A DNA stretch of 64,000 nucleotides, from the NCBI GenBank assembly GCA_037447655.1, contig JBBHKE010002156.1, positions 1-64,000 of the forward strand. The letters are read 5' to 3'. The DNA comes from Zygnema cylindricum (lineage: Eukaryota > Streptophyta > Zygnematophyceae > Zygnematales > Zygnemataceae). Shown piece by piece: positions 11,340 to 23,538 of the stretch. Numbering within the stretch: the first letter of the stretch is position 1; each line of letters opens with the position of its first letter. Position numbers and translations under genes: made by a program. The notes below the pieces were generated by a model. The model was given only the letters and a program-made list of their open reading frames with translations. It did not search any database and was not told the DNA's origin.

Positions 11340-11835
11340 CGTACACAGTATTTAATGTGGAAGTAGGAGAGAAGCAGATACCATTGTCAGACAGTGTGCT
11401 CAACATTTAGTGGGATGTGTGAGAGGGGCAAATGAGGAATACACGGCAATTATGTGGATGCACGAGAGGAGCAAAACACATTGGCGTGGATATAATGGAG
11501 TGTCAAGAAACATTATCGTATTTAGTGTGGATAATCAAGAGGGGCAAATTAAATGGTCGGACAGAGTACACAGTATTCTGTCAGAAGCAAATGACATTGT
11601 CAATGGTCACAAAATTTATTGCAGTTGTCAATGGTCACAAAATTTATTGCAGTTGTGACATGGTCAGATAACATCATCAGAGAGTGTGCACAACATTTAG
11701 TGTACAAGTATTACAAGGGCAAAAAACCGTTACAGGACAACTGCACATTATTTAATGTTGATGTTTAAAAATGGCAAAAAACATTGTATTACAAATGCAG
11801 AGTATTTAGAGTGGATGTATGGGTGGGGCAAATAA
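11340..11835. repeat. Degenerate tandem repeat with an exact 28-bp duplication
   Basis: Imperfect units of about 60-75 bp share CAACATTTAGTG, GTGGATGTATG and GAGGGGCAAA. Within it, GTCAATGGTCACAAAATTTA and the following bases up to GCAGTT occur twice directly adjacent (about 11598-11655). The two overlapping + frames here are products of the repeat. Confidence 0.65.
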
Positions 11836-14338
11836 TAGGTTAATAATAGTAGATAATTTGGACTTCAGATGAGCGAGCTTCAAAAAATAGTTCATGTCTC
11901 TGATGTTTAAGATTATTTTTTCAACTTACGCAAAGTCATTTTTTAGGGTATGACATTGAAAATATGCAGACAATCGAGCTGAAAAAATAAACAGAAGGAT
12001 TTTTTAGTAATCAAAAAACAATCACAAATTTTAAAAGAAAATTACAAAACCTCGAATTTAAATACAAGCGTAAAGGTCAACAGGAACATCCTAAAAAAAA
12101 ATGTGAGCAGCAGTTGAAAACATGAACTTGAAATGGGATCTTTCAAAAATAAGAAAAATAAAGAAGAAAAATAAAAGAAACGGCTTTCATAAGAAAAGTA
12201 TCAACACAAGGAGAACAACCATCTTAAAGATTTTGTCCACAACGACATAAACAAAAGCAAATTTCAATCATTTTTATTACTATTTTATTGTTATTATGTA
12301 TCAAGTTAAAATCTTTGAAATAAACATGCTTAACTTAATTATCAACACAAAGAAAAATCCGAAACGAAGACAAAAATGAATATTAAGTTAAACAATACCT
12401 CACTATCTTTGTTTTAATAAACCACACCGAATCACATTAATGTAATAACCTAGCATTTTCGAGTTAAAAAAACTCATCTTGTATGGGTGAGGGAAGGAGG
12501 ATGGAGTATTAGGGTTTCCAAGATCCGTATGGGTGAGAGAGATCGATATCAGCCCAGCTTCGGCTTATTCTATGCCTCGGTCAAACAGAAACTACACATT
12601 AAAATAAAAATCTCTTATTTTCTTTTATATTTTTCTTCTAAACTTCTAAAATCTTTTTTAAACTCTCTTCTAAAACCTCTTTTAAACTCTCTTTGAACCC
12701 TGATTATAAACAATTCTGTAAATAAATCACATCGCGCAGAAGCTAACACAATAGGCATAAACTGAGCCTCCATTTCTGATTTACATTGCAGTTTCATTTC
12801 AGATTCAAAACTAAAAAAAGAAGTTAATATAAAAAGTTTTCAACAAAGAAAAATATCCTAACTCTTTCAGACAAAGCGTAAGAACTTCTCGGCCTCAGCT
12901 TTTTCCTTAGCTAAAAAAGAGCAAGCAACAAAGATTTTCTATTTTTTCTTTAAGGAAGAAAGAAGAAGAATGTTTTATTTTCCATTAAAATATATAAACA
13001 ATGTTAAGGCCATATTATGAGTCTCACAATAAAATGTTAATTAGGGGAAAGTGTTGTATCAATGATTTTCCTGCGAAGACTAATTTTTAATGTGAAGAAT
13101 GATTTTTTGAACCTTCCGCGGTAGTTGAAAACGTCGCTTTTAATATTTTCTCCCGCTCCCTCCCCCTGCCCTTAAAGCTAACTTGTAGCAGAATGCGAAA
13201 TGGTGTCGTTTGAAGGGGTGGATGGGACCTTTGCGTAAACCTCTCCCGTCCGGCTGCCATTACTTCGCAAATTTTTCACGTTCGCAAACTTTTCAACTTT
13301 CGCAAATGACACTGCAACGTCGAGACCCTTGCAACAAAAGAACCGTACATCATGCAAGCCGACAAAAACAAACAAACCCTGTACTTTTTTTGTCGTGAAA
13401 AACTTCTAAAATCTTTTCACACGTGGGAATATATTTTCAGATTGGTGTAGACGGATTTTCTTAGCTTAAAACACATTGCCGATGTGTTTTATGATAATTT
13501 TAAAAATGACGTGACATTGGGTCGAAAATACGCAACACGATAAATTTTCGTACATCCTAAGTTCAAAAATGACGCAAATTGTACTCTACAAATTTGCGAT
13601 TTCTTCGTACGGTCGCAATTTAGGCAGTACGGCGCTAAGTTATATAGGAAAACGACAGAAAAAAACCCGAACTTAGCCACATGGGGCCGCAGCCTTAGAG
13701 GAAATTTTGTGGTTATTTTGTGTTTTATTTGCGCCACTTTGGGTTTCCGTTCCTCAAAAAAAAACATAAATACTAGTTTATGGACTAGACTGTATATACA
13801 AGCGACGTTAATCCTAAACCAAGGTCCATATCAGCAGACCTATCTACATTGCGTACGTCAGGTACATTACGTCAACACCACACAAGAATAATCATTTCAT
13901 TATTCACTTCAAACACTATTAAATTTACTATTACACTATTTTAGTTCCTTCCGTGCAAATTCAGACTCTAATTAGGGCCCTACCTTGCTAATTTTAAAAA
14001 GCGGGCTTTAATTGAAATTGTAAAAAGTAAAATAAAAGCTTTGTATCATCTCATATTCATGTTTTAGGGTATTTTTACTGTGGGATACGAAGTGATTTCC
14101 ATTCATTCACTTTGACAGCACTTAGAATATACGCCAACATTGTGACACACAATATAGTGTTTTAAGTATGACGCCAATTTACGTTTCTTCATCTTTAAAT
14201 TCATTTGATAAGTTAGTGGTGCTGAAAATGAGGAGGAATTCAAAGAGCAAGACATAAAACATTAGTGCAATATGGAATAGTAATAATGTCTTGTAGAAAT
14301 AAGCATTTTGTCTCTACGGTTTTTATGGCTTTCCAATG
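11836..14338. other. Gene-free AT-rich stretch
   Basis: It contains T/C-rich imperfect repeats at 12610-12700 (CTTCTAAA.CT units) and many short frames without domain or splice support. Nothing else is recognised. Confidence 0.45.
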
Positions 14339-14873
14339 CTATATTTTTAAGTTGATTTGGGCCTGCCTTGATCGGCCTGAAATGTTTTGAAAACGTTTGC
14401 GACCTTTTTTAGGGGAAATTACTGGAACATTATGCTGTGGTATATGCAAACCTCCAAAAAAGTGCAACAAAGAAGGCTTTGATGTTTCCGGTGTGATTGA
14501 CTTTTTACGGTCCGACAGCATAACACATTCAAATATGCTTCAATGGAATTTTTAATTGTCTTCCATTTTGTGAGGGTTGCCACTTGTTGTAGATCCCTGG
14601 ACCCAGCAAAATAAGAGTTTCCAGAGGTTTTTCTCTTTCTCCCTGTTTAACAACCTGGGTACTTTTCAGAGTCTCCTCGCTCGTCCTTTTGAGTTTTGGA
14701 GCACCGTCTTGTTTTAGCATTCTTTGTTGTAGGCTGGTACGGCCGGTTGAAAGGACTATCGGGGGTTTTACGTTTCGGTGTTTGACTGTTTTGATGTTTT
14801 TTGTGTGGGTGTCTCCGTTTGCCCTTACAGAAACTACACTGTAATAGCGATACACAGTGTAGATGACATTCAT
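14339..14873 (-). other. Two adjacent minus-strand ORFs of unknown function
   Basis: Frames 14529-14873 (114 codons) and 14339-14521 (60 codons) follow each other on the minus strand in different frames. Both are charged and of normal amino-acid composition, unlike most short frames here. The second contains KPSLLHFF, which resembles a PCNA-interacting peptide with Lys for Gln. No splice junction joining the two could be shown and the family is not recognised. Chance remains possible. Confidence 0.25.
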
Positions 14874-15752
14874 TCGGTTAATATAGCGAGTGACGACTGA
14901 CTACTGTCGGCAGGTTGTGAAGATGAAACCATGCTGGTGGTCAAGATTATGTTCCCATGTGGATTGTTTCGTGTGCAAGCTTACATGCCTACATTTTCTG
15001 GAACGAAATGTCTTTATACAAAATACCTACATTACCTTTTTATATTCTTCGACAACTTTGTCGACGTTGTGACAAAGGGGGAGAGGAAAACTGAATCCAA
15101 AGGTGAAAACGAAAGGAAGTGAAAAAATGAAATTAGATTCAGAGAACAAAGCAAGAAAAAGCGGAAGTGGAGACACGTGAACCGAAATCAGTACCAATTG
15201 AAGTACAAAAACGTGAACAAAGAGTACGGTACATGAGACTTTGTTCGTCAACCTATCGTCCTATATGATGTTTGTTGCCATTGGATCAAGTTTTAACTGC
15301 CGTCAAGTTCAAAAAATACCTTCCGGAAGTATAAAACCATAGGGGATTTAGTTCATACAGAACCAACCCCTAAAATTTGCCCAATATTTGGCATGCCGGG
15401 CAAATATATGGGAGCAGCCAAATATACCACATTATTTGCAAAAAATGTCGAATAGCTGTGACTATGCTTTAAAATAATGCATTTTCTTCTATCGAACAGC
15501 TTTTTACATGTCAAAAACCAGCCTCGTATTCCTTTCACAAACATAACAATACATTTACCAAAGAAAATAGTAAATTCCAAACGATTCTCCTAATTCTAAC
15601 CACTGTCTCAAAAGTTAACACCCTAGAAACGAGATTACCTCTCCCCTTCACCCGATTTCTCTCAATTCCTTCGCTTCTTCTTTTTAAATTTCCCCTCGGT
15701 CCTTTATGAGCATCGCCTCCCAAGTTCTCAAAATTTATGTACAATTGTTTAA

Positions 15753-16712
15753 TTACTGCAAAGGTTCCGAATCTCGAAAATTTTCGGGCATTCTCAAACC
15801 GACACGATCAGCTGTACTTCGAAGTCGGGCAGCCAATTCCTCCGTTCGATCAACTCCAATATTATAGGACAAAAGGAGCTCCTGTGGTCAAAAAGTAAAC
15901 AGAAAAAAGAACAAACAAACAAATAGTAAAAAGAAGAAATGCAATCGACTCAGTATATCGACAAAAACAAGTTGTTCAATCAACTCCAATATTACATGAC
16001 ATAAGGAGCTCCTGTGGTCCAAAAGTAAGCACAAAAAAGAATAAACAAACAAATAGTAAAACGAAGAAAAGTAATCGACTCCATATATCGACAAAAACAA
16101 GTCTCTCGATCAACTCCAATATTATGCGACAACAGGAGCGCCTGTGGCCCAAAAGTAAAAAAAAAAAAAAAAAGACAAAGAAAATAGTAAAAAGAAGAAA
16201 AACAATTGACTCGATATATCAACAAAAATACAGTGCTCAAACACAGAATAAGCAACTCACAACATAGAGAACTGAACTAATTACTAAATGTAAATAAATT
16301 TAGTCAGCTATACTTTCTTTGTCAGAAAGCAAAGCTAATTTCTCCTTCTCTTTCTTCATAGCACACATCAGAATGAAATCAACAATGAAAAATAACCCTT
16401 AAAAAAAAGGGATATAAAATGCCAAACAGGTAAAAAATCAAAAAGGACGAAACAAAGGCAACTCAAAGCATCTTTCAACTTGCTAAAATAACTTACCCGA
16501 TGATCGTGTATTCCATTTACAAGATAAGCATAATCTTTTGCCAACAAAATTGCTCTTTCTCTCTCTTTTTGGGAAAAGCTTTTGGCTGTTTCTGCCCTCT
16601 GTCGGAAAATGACGGAAGCGTGGTCTGCCAAACTTTTACTTTCAGGACTATGTGACACATGTCTCCTAAGAGTTTGCAGCAAAGTCCGGTACACTGTACC
16701 GACCTCCCCCAT
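15753..16712 (-). CDS. FMC1: FMC1-like LYR-motif protein (mitochondrial ATP synthase assembly factor family)
   Basis: Two exons, 16712-16497 and 15881-15753, join in phase to give 114 residues, close to the human protein. The start is taken at ATG 16710-16712; a farther in-frame GTG at 16730 is not a plausible start. Near the N-terminus VYRTLLQTLRRHV is the LYR-type helix, followed by AKDYAYLVNGIHDHR, then across the intron ELLLSYNIGVDR and the conserved tail ADRVGLRMPENF. FMC1 acts in mitochondria with Atp12 in assembly of F1-ATPase (family knowledge). The exon 1 donor is a perfect GTAAGT. In the intron the acceptor and first ten codons of exon 2 are repeated in tandem twice more (see 15846-16235). 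Only the copy nearest the 3' end continues into a complete reading frame. Confidence 0.85.
15846..16235 (-). repeat. Three 130-bp tandem copies carrying the FMC1 exon 2 acceptor
   Basis: Equivalent points fall at 15881, 16011 and 16141, an exact 130-bp period. Each unit holds, on the minus strand, a pyrimidine-poor lead, the acceptor CACAG, and the start of the exon (GAGCTCCTT...AATATTGGAGTTGA). The second and third copies run into in-frame stops shortly after the duplicated exon edge. Confidence 0.9.
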
Positions 16713-17860
16713 AATGTGACAAACTGTCACAAATCAACACTAGTGTCACAACTTCTTTGTCTGCTTCTGCCGACGAAACGTAGTATTCACTGGGGAAGTG
16801 TGAACTTTGGACGAGTTCTGACCACTGCAGGGTTGGAAATAAATGACCTAGGGAGAAAGAGAAGAGGGAGAGGGGGTGAGAGAGAAAAAGTAGATAGAGA
16901 TGAGGGTGTAGAGAAAGGGGGAGAGAAGAAAGGAGAAAGAAAGAATGAGGGAAGAGAGTGAGAAGAAAAACAGAGAGAAAAAGGGGCAGAGATGATAGAG
17001 TCCAAGAAAGAGATTTAGTCGGGAGATGATTTTGTCCCGTTTATCTTCAAGGCTACTCCTAACATTTAGAAAGAAGTGGCACCATTATGCATTTAAACTG
17101 TTATTCGTGCAACATATTCTTTTATACACCACTTATTGTAAACAGTGTGGACAAACTTAATATCACTTGGTACATAGTTTGTTCTTTTTCTTTTTCAACT
17201 TGGTTTTTTCCCTTTTTTTACTTTTTTTTGTCAAGATGTTCATAAATTTTTTGTTGTTGTTTTCCTTTTACATGAACTTTAATTTATCCTAGCACCTTAT
17301 GTAGTTTCATCTAACAATCCTACTTTTCCATACATTTACTGCTTTATCCGTACCAATTACGAATTCATCTCTTTAAAGAATACAGTGCGATCTCTCATTG
17401 AACTTTAATACTAGTTCTACATTCCCATAACCCTAAATATACTACACACCCCATTCCCTAAAATATGTCATGTAATTCAAATTTGTATATGAAATCAAGG
17501 ACCAATTTGGCAAGATTGGTAAAGTAAAAGCAAAAAAAAAGAGAACAAAATTTCATGCATTTGGAACTAAAACAGTCCACACTTATTGGCCAAACCTTTC
17601 CTTGGGCCCCCGGATAGCCATGTTGGTGCAACCCTTGTAATGACAGGGAGAGGGAGAGGGAGAGGGAGAGGGAGAGGGAGAGGAAACGGAAAGGGAGATG
17701 GCAAGGGAGAGGCAAAGGGAGAAGGAGACGGGAAGGAGAAAGTCTCACCTTAGAAAGTCTTAGGCCATGAAAGCGTTCAGGACGTCACGAAACCGGCTTT
17801 AGGGCAGTTCCATAAAGAGGGACATAGTGAAAAAACGTTTTAAGGTTTCCGAGTATGCGG
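16713..17860. other. Intergenic region with purine-rich tracts
   Basis: It holds AG-rich sequence at about 16850-16990 and an imperfect (GGGAGA)n at about 17645-17730. No supported gene. It is the upstream region of the FMC1-like gene. Confidence 0.5.
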
Positions 17861-18281
17861 TACACCGTGAATCGCTATTGCACCGTGAATCGTTATTAGA
17901 CTATAGAAATTATTAGTGTCAAGTATTAATTAGTGTCATTCATTCTAATTTAGTGCTAGGAGACGTGGCAGATTATGGTCCACGTCCTTAAATAGTGTGA
18001 TTTACTCTGTTTAAGGTGTCAATGTCAAAATTTTGGGGTGCCGATATAGAGTAAAAAAGGCTAATAAGTAATAACAATTCAAGGTGTAGCGTTTAGAAAT
18101 AGATAGCGTTATGAAACAAATAGCGTTATTAATGCTATTTGGAAAATTGGGGGTTTTGAAGGAAATCATTCACTCTAATTTGTTTTTTAAAGGGGTTTTT
18201 ATTAATTCTATTTGAGAATTTGGGTAAAAAAACGGGGTACCGCAATTAGAGTCATTGACGCTAATACCGATTCACGGTGTA
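17861..18281. mobile_element. 421-bp TIR element
   Basis: Ends TACACCGTGAATCG and CGATTCACGGTGTA form terminal inverted repeats, flanked by short ATTAGTGTC/ATTAGAGTC-type blocks. No transposase frame. The interior (GACTATAGAAATTATTAGTG) is shared in reverse orientation with the 565-bp element at 60677-61241. Confidence 0.75.
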
Positions 18282-18333
18282 CTGTACACGATAAACGTAC
18301 AGTACACCTTGCAACGCTATTACTGTTAATATT

Positions 18334-18948
18334 TTTTTCGCCACTCGATTCATGGCGTTATTGTACTCCTTCTGTGCGTATAATATGGGCGCACGAAAAC
18401 GAATTATGTAGCCGACTACCGCACTCAATTTGAGTGTATGATATTGGCGCACAACAACGCACTTTATTACTAGTACAATATGATTCGCACCTTTCTGTTG
18501 CCACTTGGGCAGACCTGGGTCATGCTCGTGGAAATGTGAACCATCACCTTAGGAAGCACTGGAGAAACTAAAGGCAAGGACAAACGTAGGCAAGAAGGAG
18601 CAATTTTTCTGTCCATTTCATATTTCATTTTATATTTTTGACTGAATAATACATTCTACCTCGTTTTTTTTTTTCTGTTTAACACATTGTTTTGACTATT
18701 TAAGAATAAAGAGTGAGAGGTATGGATTCACTTTCAGCAGAATGTGAAACTTGGAGTTTGGATTCGGATAAAAAGGTGTGCACTCTGACAGCCTTCTATC
18801 TTTTTTGCTTCGTTTAGGACCGGTAGGCAGTTTTTGAATAAACGTTTGTGCAAACGTTTGCGGCTTTATCCAGAAAAAATGTTTTGTGACAGTGATTTGA
18901 GTTTGTTGTTCTTGTTGTCACAACAATTATTGCTGAAACCGATCCTAT
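18334..18948 (-). repeat. Right arm of the 615-bp inverted repeat
   Basis: Reverse complement of 1804-2418. Its inner end merges with the end of a short TIR element (TACACC at 18303, then CGCTATTACTGTTAATA and CGCCACTCGATTCA). No F-box coding sequence follows it, unlike the left arm. The two arms enclose about 16 kb. Confidence 0.85.
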
Positions 18949-20407
18949 TCCTTCTCTTTGTTATCATCTGAATTATAATGTATGAAATGCTTGTATCGTG
19001 GTGCAAATATTGTAGTCAGTCTTCATTTGTTTTATTTTTTCGCAATTCTGTAGCAACAGTGAATTCATGCCTTACTAGCGAGCATAAAAAACCAATGCAT
19101 TTTTTCTGCCAGTTAATGATAATGTCAAAGATTTGTTTGTCTACAATAACCCTTAGCCATGTCATTAATGTTATTAATATTGCCATTTGTCGTTGTTGCA
19201 TTGTAAACTATACAGTGAAGTACATTGTATTGTTTTAGTTTTGTTCTTCAACGATAATCCTGAGCCATGTCATTATTGTCATTAATAATGCCATTATTGG
19301 GCTGTAAACTTTCTAGTGAAGTGCATTACGCCGTTTTTCCAATTGCCTTTTATTTCCGTGTGAACGTAGCTTGAAGAATGGCCATTGGAGAACCAAGTAA
19401 AGGAAAGCGAAGAGATTTTTTGATGTGACCTGTCAAGTAAACCTATACAAAGCCTCCAGTGTATCAGTCAAATTTGGAGGAATTAAGGTTTTGGGATGAA
19501 AAAATTGTAAGCAATGAAAATAGAGTAAATAATAAAGCGTAGGACAAATAATAAAATACATCTACAAAAATACGGGGGAGAGTGCGAGGGAGAGGGGAGG
19601 GGGAGAGGGAGGGAGCGCACAATCAAAATTTAACCCGAATTTTGTGGGTAATCGTACGTTTCATGAGTAACTTTATGTACGAACACTTAACAAACTGTAC
19701 ATAAGATACACTTATTCACGTTTTATCCTCGAAATGAGGGTAAAAGTTTGATACGGTAATAAACCTATGAGTTTGGCTGGCACTGCCTCCAGTGTATGGT
19801 CAAACTTGAGAAATCCAAAAGAACTCTAGAGAAGTATTGGACAGTTCAAAAGGGAGAAAAAACCTATAGCAATGCGAACTATTCCCATTAGGCCAGAAAG
19901 ATGTGCTATTGCCAATCATTTACCTATGGACAATTCTGTTCTAAATCTCTGGTTTCAATTATTTCCAATATTTTTGAAGCGTTAAGGAATGAAAAATAAC
20001 TGCTTTTGGTCGTTTTATTTTATTTTATAGTTTGTTGTTTTTTTCCAGACCTGTGCGGTTCGTGATGTGATTTTTTGCAAGTCTTGTGATCCATAAAGAG
20101 TTTGGAATAACTGTTATGTTTTTTTTTTGAATCATTTTTCTGTGTCCCTGCCATGGTTTGTAAAGTATTTGGTCGGAAGTTAAGCACAACTACCGAACCT
20201 TCCCCTCTTATCCTCTTCCCATTTAGCAAACCCAGACTGTGATGTGAGGAACCTGCTTCCTATTTCTTGGGAAACTTTGTCCTTCAAACAAAGAAATCAT
20301 TGTTTTTGGCGAGTTGGAATTATTTTTTGACAGAATCCTTACATCATTGTTTCACAAAAAGGCCAAGATCATTGGAAGTCACTTTGTGCATTTGTCCTGG
20401 ATTGCAG
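18949..20407. other. Region upstream of the FAM21-like gene
   Basis: The first coding exon of the FAM21-like gene, encoding roughly 30-50 residues before the LLNWMEAF helix, should lie here or further upstream but was not identified. A small frame at about 19370-19400 (EEWPLENQ, with possible splice borders) is the only candidate and is not convincing. Confidence 0.4.
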
Positions 20408-23400
20408 CTTCTGAATTGGATGGAGGCTTTTTCCGGGAAGTTGGAAAACCGTCTTTGGGAAGTGAGAGGGCGTGTCAGCTCTCTGATAGCACAAGTCAAA
20501 GCACTTGACACCAGTTTACAGAATACAAGCAACCATTTCTCTTCTCTTTCCAGCACCCAATTTGTGGAGAATGTAAGTTCTTGCAAACCTGCAGTCAAGT
20601 GTAGCAGGGAATGACGTTAGCCATGTTCACGGTTCCTTGATTGCCTTAAGAAATGTTCATTAATTGAGAAGAATCTACAGAGTGAGGGAGGAGTGACCAT
20701 GGACCCACTTCCAAATTCCAAATTTGGCTACAGTAAACGTGTAGTGAACGGATGAGGCCTTTTTAACAATCTTTCAAGGATCCTTCTTCAGAAGCTGCTC
20801 TCCTTAAAATTGTTCTTTTCCATCTCTGGCTTGACAGCGTATTTTGGAAGAAGACGAGACCGTTGTCCGATTGGACCCGACTGATGTACGGCAGCCACCT
20901 GTCAGCGCTACAGAAAGTGAAATCCATGCTCGTTACAAAAGGGCAACCATCATGGCCTTAAATTTCGTGCAGTCAGCCATGGAGCAAAAACCGGAATTAG
21001 GCAGATCCGGAAGAACTGAGAATCGCCGCCTGCCGCTGATGCATGCAAAAGGAGCTGTTGTTTTTGTGAGTGTTTTTTTCTTCCTTGCTCTTTATGAAAG
21101 CTGGAGTGGAGCAAGGGAAAAGAAGAGAGAAGTGTGGGTAGGTTCATGAGGAGGAAGATATTAAATATTGCAGCTTGTTTTCTATGGAAAGAAGTCAGCT
21201 GTTGTTGTTTTAAGTTTGTGAATTAGGCATATCATTAGTTCTACTCTGCTACACTGCGTATCACCATGAGCGTTAATGTTTCTTTCCACCTTTAAACCTA
21301 CTTTTTTCCGCACGATATGTAATCTGACAGTTGCGATGGAAAGGTAAAATTCTTACCTTTTGCCTCCAAGATAAAATTCCTACAAGTCTGCACGGAGTAA
21401 AAATTATTTAAGTGGGAGCAGTAACGCTTATTGCATTACAAGGTGTACTTATAGAGAGTTTTTATGTCAGTTCATTTACATGAATGTTCACTTTTGAAAT
21501 GGTGATGGTCACAGGAGGGACCCATTCGACCTCTCCCTCATATAATTGGAAGCAGCAATTTTGCAGAGGATGCCACGTGTGGGCTAGGAGATTTAGGTGC
21601 TTTTTCTGAATTTCTTTTCTTTGGGGCCTTTATTTCAATTTTTGTCTACGAGGGAAAAAGAGTACTGTCGAATGGTTGCTGATCGAATAGAAATTGGTCA
21701 AAGCTCTTCATTTATGCACTTATAGCTAAAAAAATTAACCATATTAGAAAATAAGTTTTAAGCTTTTGAATTATGTATCGCATATTGTCAGTAGCAGTAG
21801 TGTGTTAAATGAACAAGAAGTATTAAGCACCTGAAGTCAAGCCTTACCTAGGCTGTTTGTTTGATGGGTCTCACCTTAGAAACGAGTAATGCATGCTTTA
21901 TTCACCAGTCTTTATTTTTGATGTGCCTTACCATCCTTAATGTTCGCACAGATACGTGGAAGTTTTTTCTCATGATTGATTGATTTCCATTATTAGGGAA
22001 CGGATTAAGAATAGAACGGTATTTCAGATTCTTTCTTTTTTCTTTTTTGTTTTCCTTCGCTTGTTATCTAAATGCAGATGAGCATGACAAAGGTGATTTC
22101 AGAGGAAAACCACATGTGGGAGAATCTAGTGAGGGGAATTGGAGCACTTTAGAAAGGCATGTAGAAGAAGGAAACAGATGGGCAGATCCTGGTCATGGAG
22201 CTGCAGAAACCAAGGTTAGTTAACATGAATATTCTTATCATCAATACACCCTTTTTTTTATGGAAGGTGCTTAGACTAGCCTTTGTCTGCCTTGTAGAGT
22301 TAAAACATAACGTCAGCAGTTAATTGCGTAACGGGGGACTGGTTCTGTGGGAATATTATTGACCCCGTGTTAATGAAATCAATTATGACTTTCACAGATG
22401 GGCTAACTGTGATCAATGATACAGCTGAATCTCTATTAGCGTTGATAACTCTAATTTGGTTTCGCTTTTTTGGGTCCCTGAACATAAAAATGAAACTGTT
22501 TTTTTTTTTAACGCTAATTTGGGAAGCGACTGAAATTTATTTTCTTCGTTCGAACCTAAACTAGAATCAATAGCACTGAATTAAATAAATCCCACACTAT
22601 GTATTTCTTAATGCTAATAGTGACTCGAAGTGTAATTCTGATGGAACCGCTAGAGGTTGCATTTCGGGCTCAGATCCACACACATGGATTCTAATGAAGC
22701 ACAGTCTTTTTCTTTTTTTTAATGGAAGGTCCCTAGACCAGTCTTTGTGTGCCTTTAGAGTTAAAAAACCAAACTTAAGCAGTTACTTGCGTAACCTAGG
22801 ACTGGTTCTTTGTAAACATTACTGACCCCATGTTAACAAGTCAATCATGGCCTCGAGGGGTTGCATTTCGGGCTCAGGTCCATAAACCAGAAAATGACAC
22901 ATGGCAGTCAGACAGAAGCAGAAGTGGACAGGTGGCGACATCAGATTTGCTTGGACACAATGGGGCCATAATGGAAACAGATGGGAGGGCAGTTTCGGCG
23001 GTGGAGGGATTCAGAGCAATGCTGGAGGCTGCCCTCAGAGGACCCTCAGAGCTTTGTAAGACCCAGACTAAATACATGGCACTATCTCTTTTTGTTCAGA
23101 AATTGAAGAGATTTTCTGGCAAAGGGAGGGTTGATGGATTCAGGTTTTTATTATTTTTTTTTGCTTTTGATTACTCAGGTTTTTATCACGTAAGATTTAC
23201 CAATGTATCAGATTAGGAATATCTAGACGGCGAGAAATTTTTTAGAGCAGAAATACAAAAAGCAGTATCTACATGTGTGTTGAAAATGAGGACAAAGCAT
23301 TCTCTCATCACGAAGACGGTTCTTGTTTATTTCCCCGTGTTTTTGGACAGACGATGAGAGTATTACAGACGGTCGAGGATTACTTTCGGAACCAGCTAAC

Positions 23401-23504
23401 TTTCAGGAGGATTACTATACGTCAAATTTGACCCCGTCGGCACCATCTCCCAAAGTGTGAGTCCCCCTCGCTCTTTCTCTTCTCTGTTTGGATTTCTCTC
23501 CCGG

Positions 23505-23538
<34 letters not shown>

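Noticed and set aside
1804-18948. The whole 17-kb interval as one composite transposon
   Set aside because: Inverted arms exist, but no transposase or target duplication was seen, and it contains an unrelated FMC1 gene; kept as a question only.
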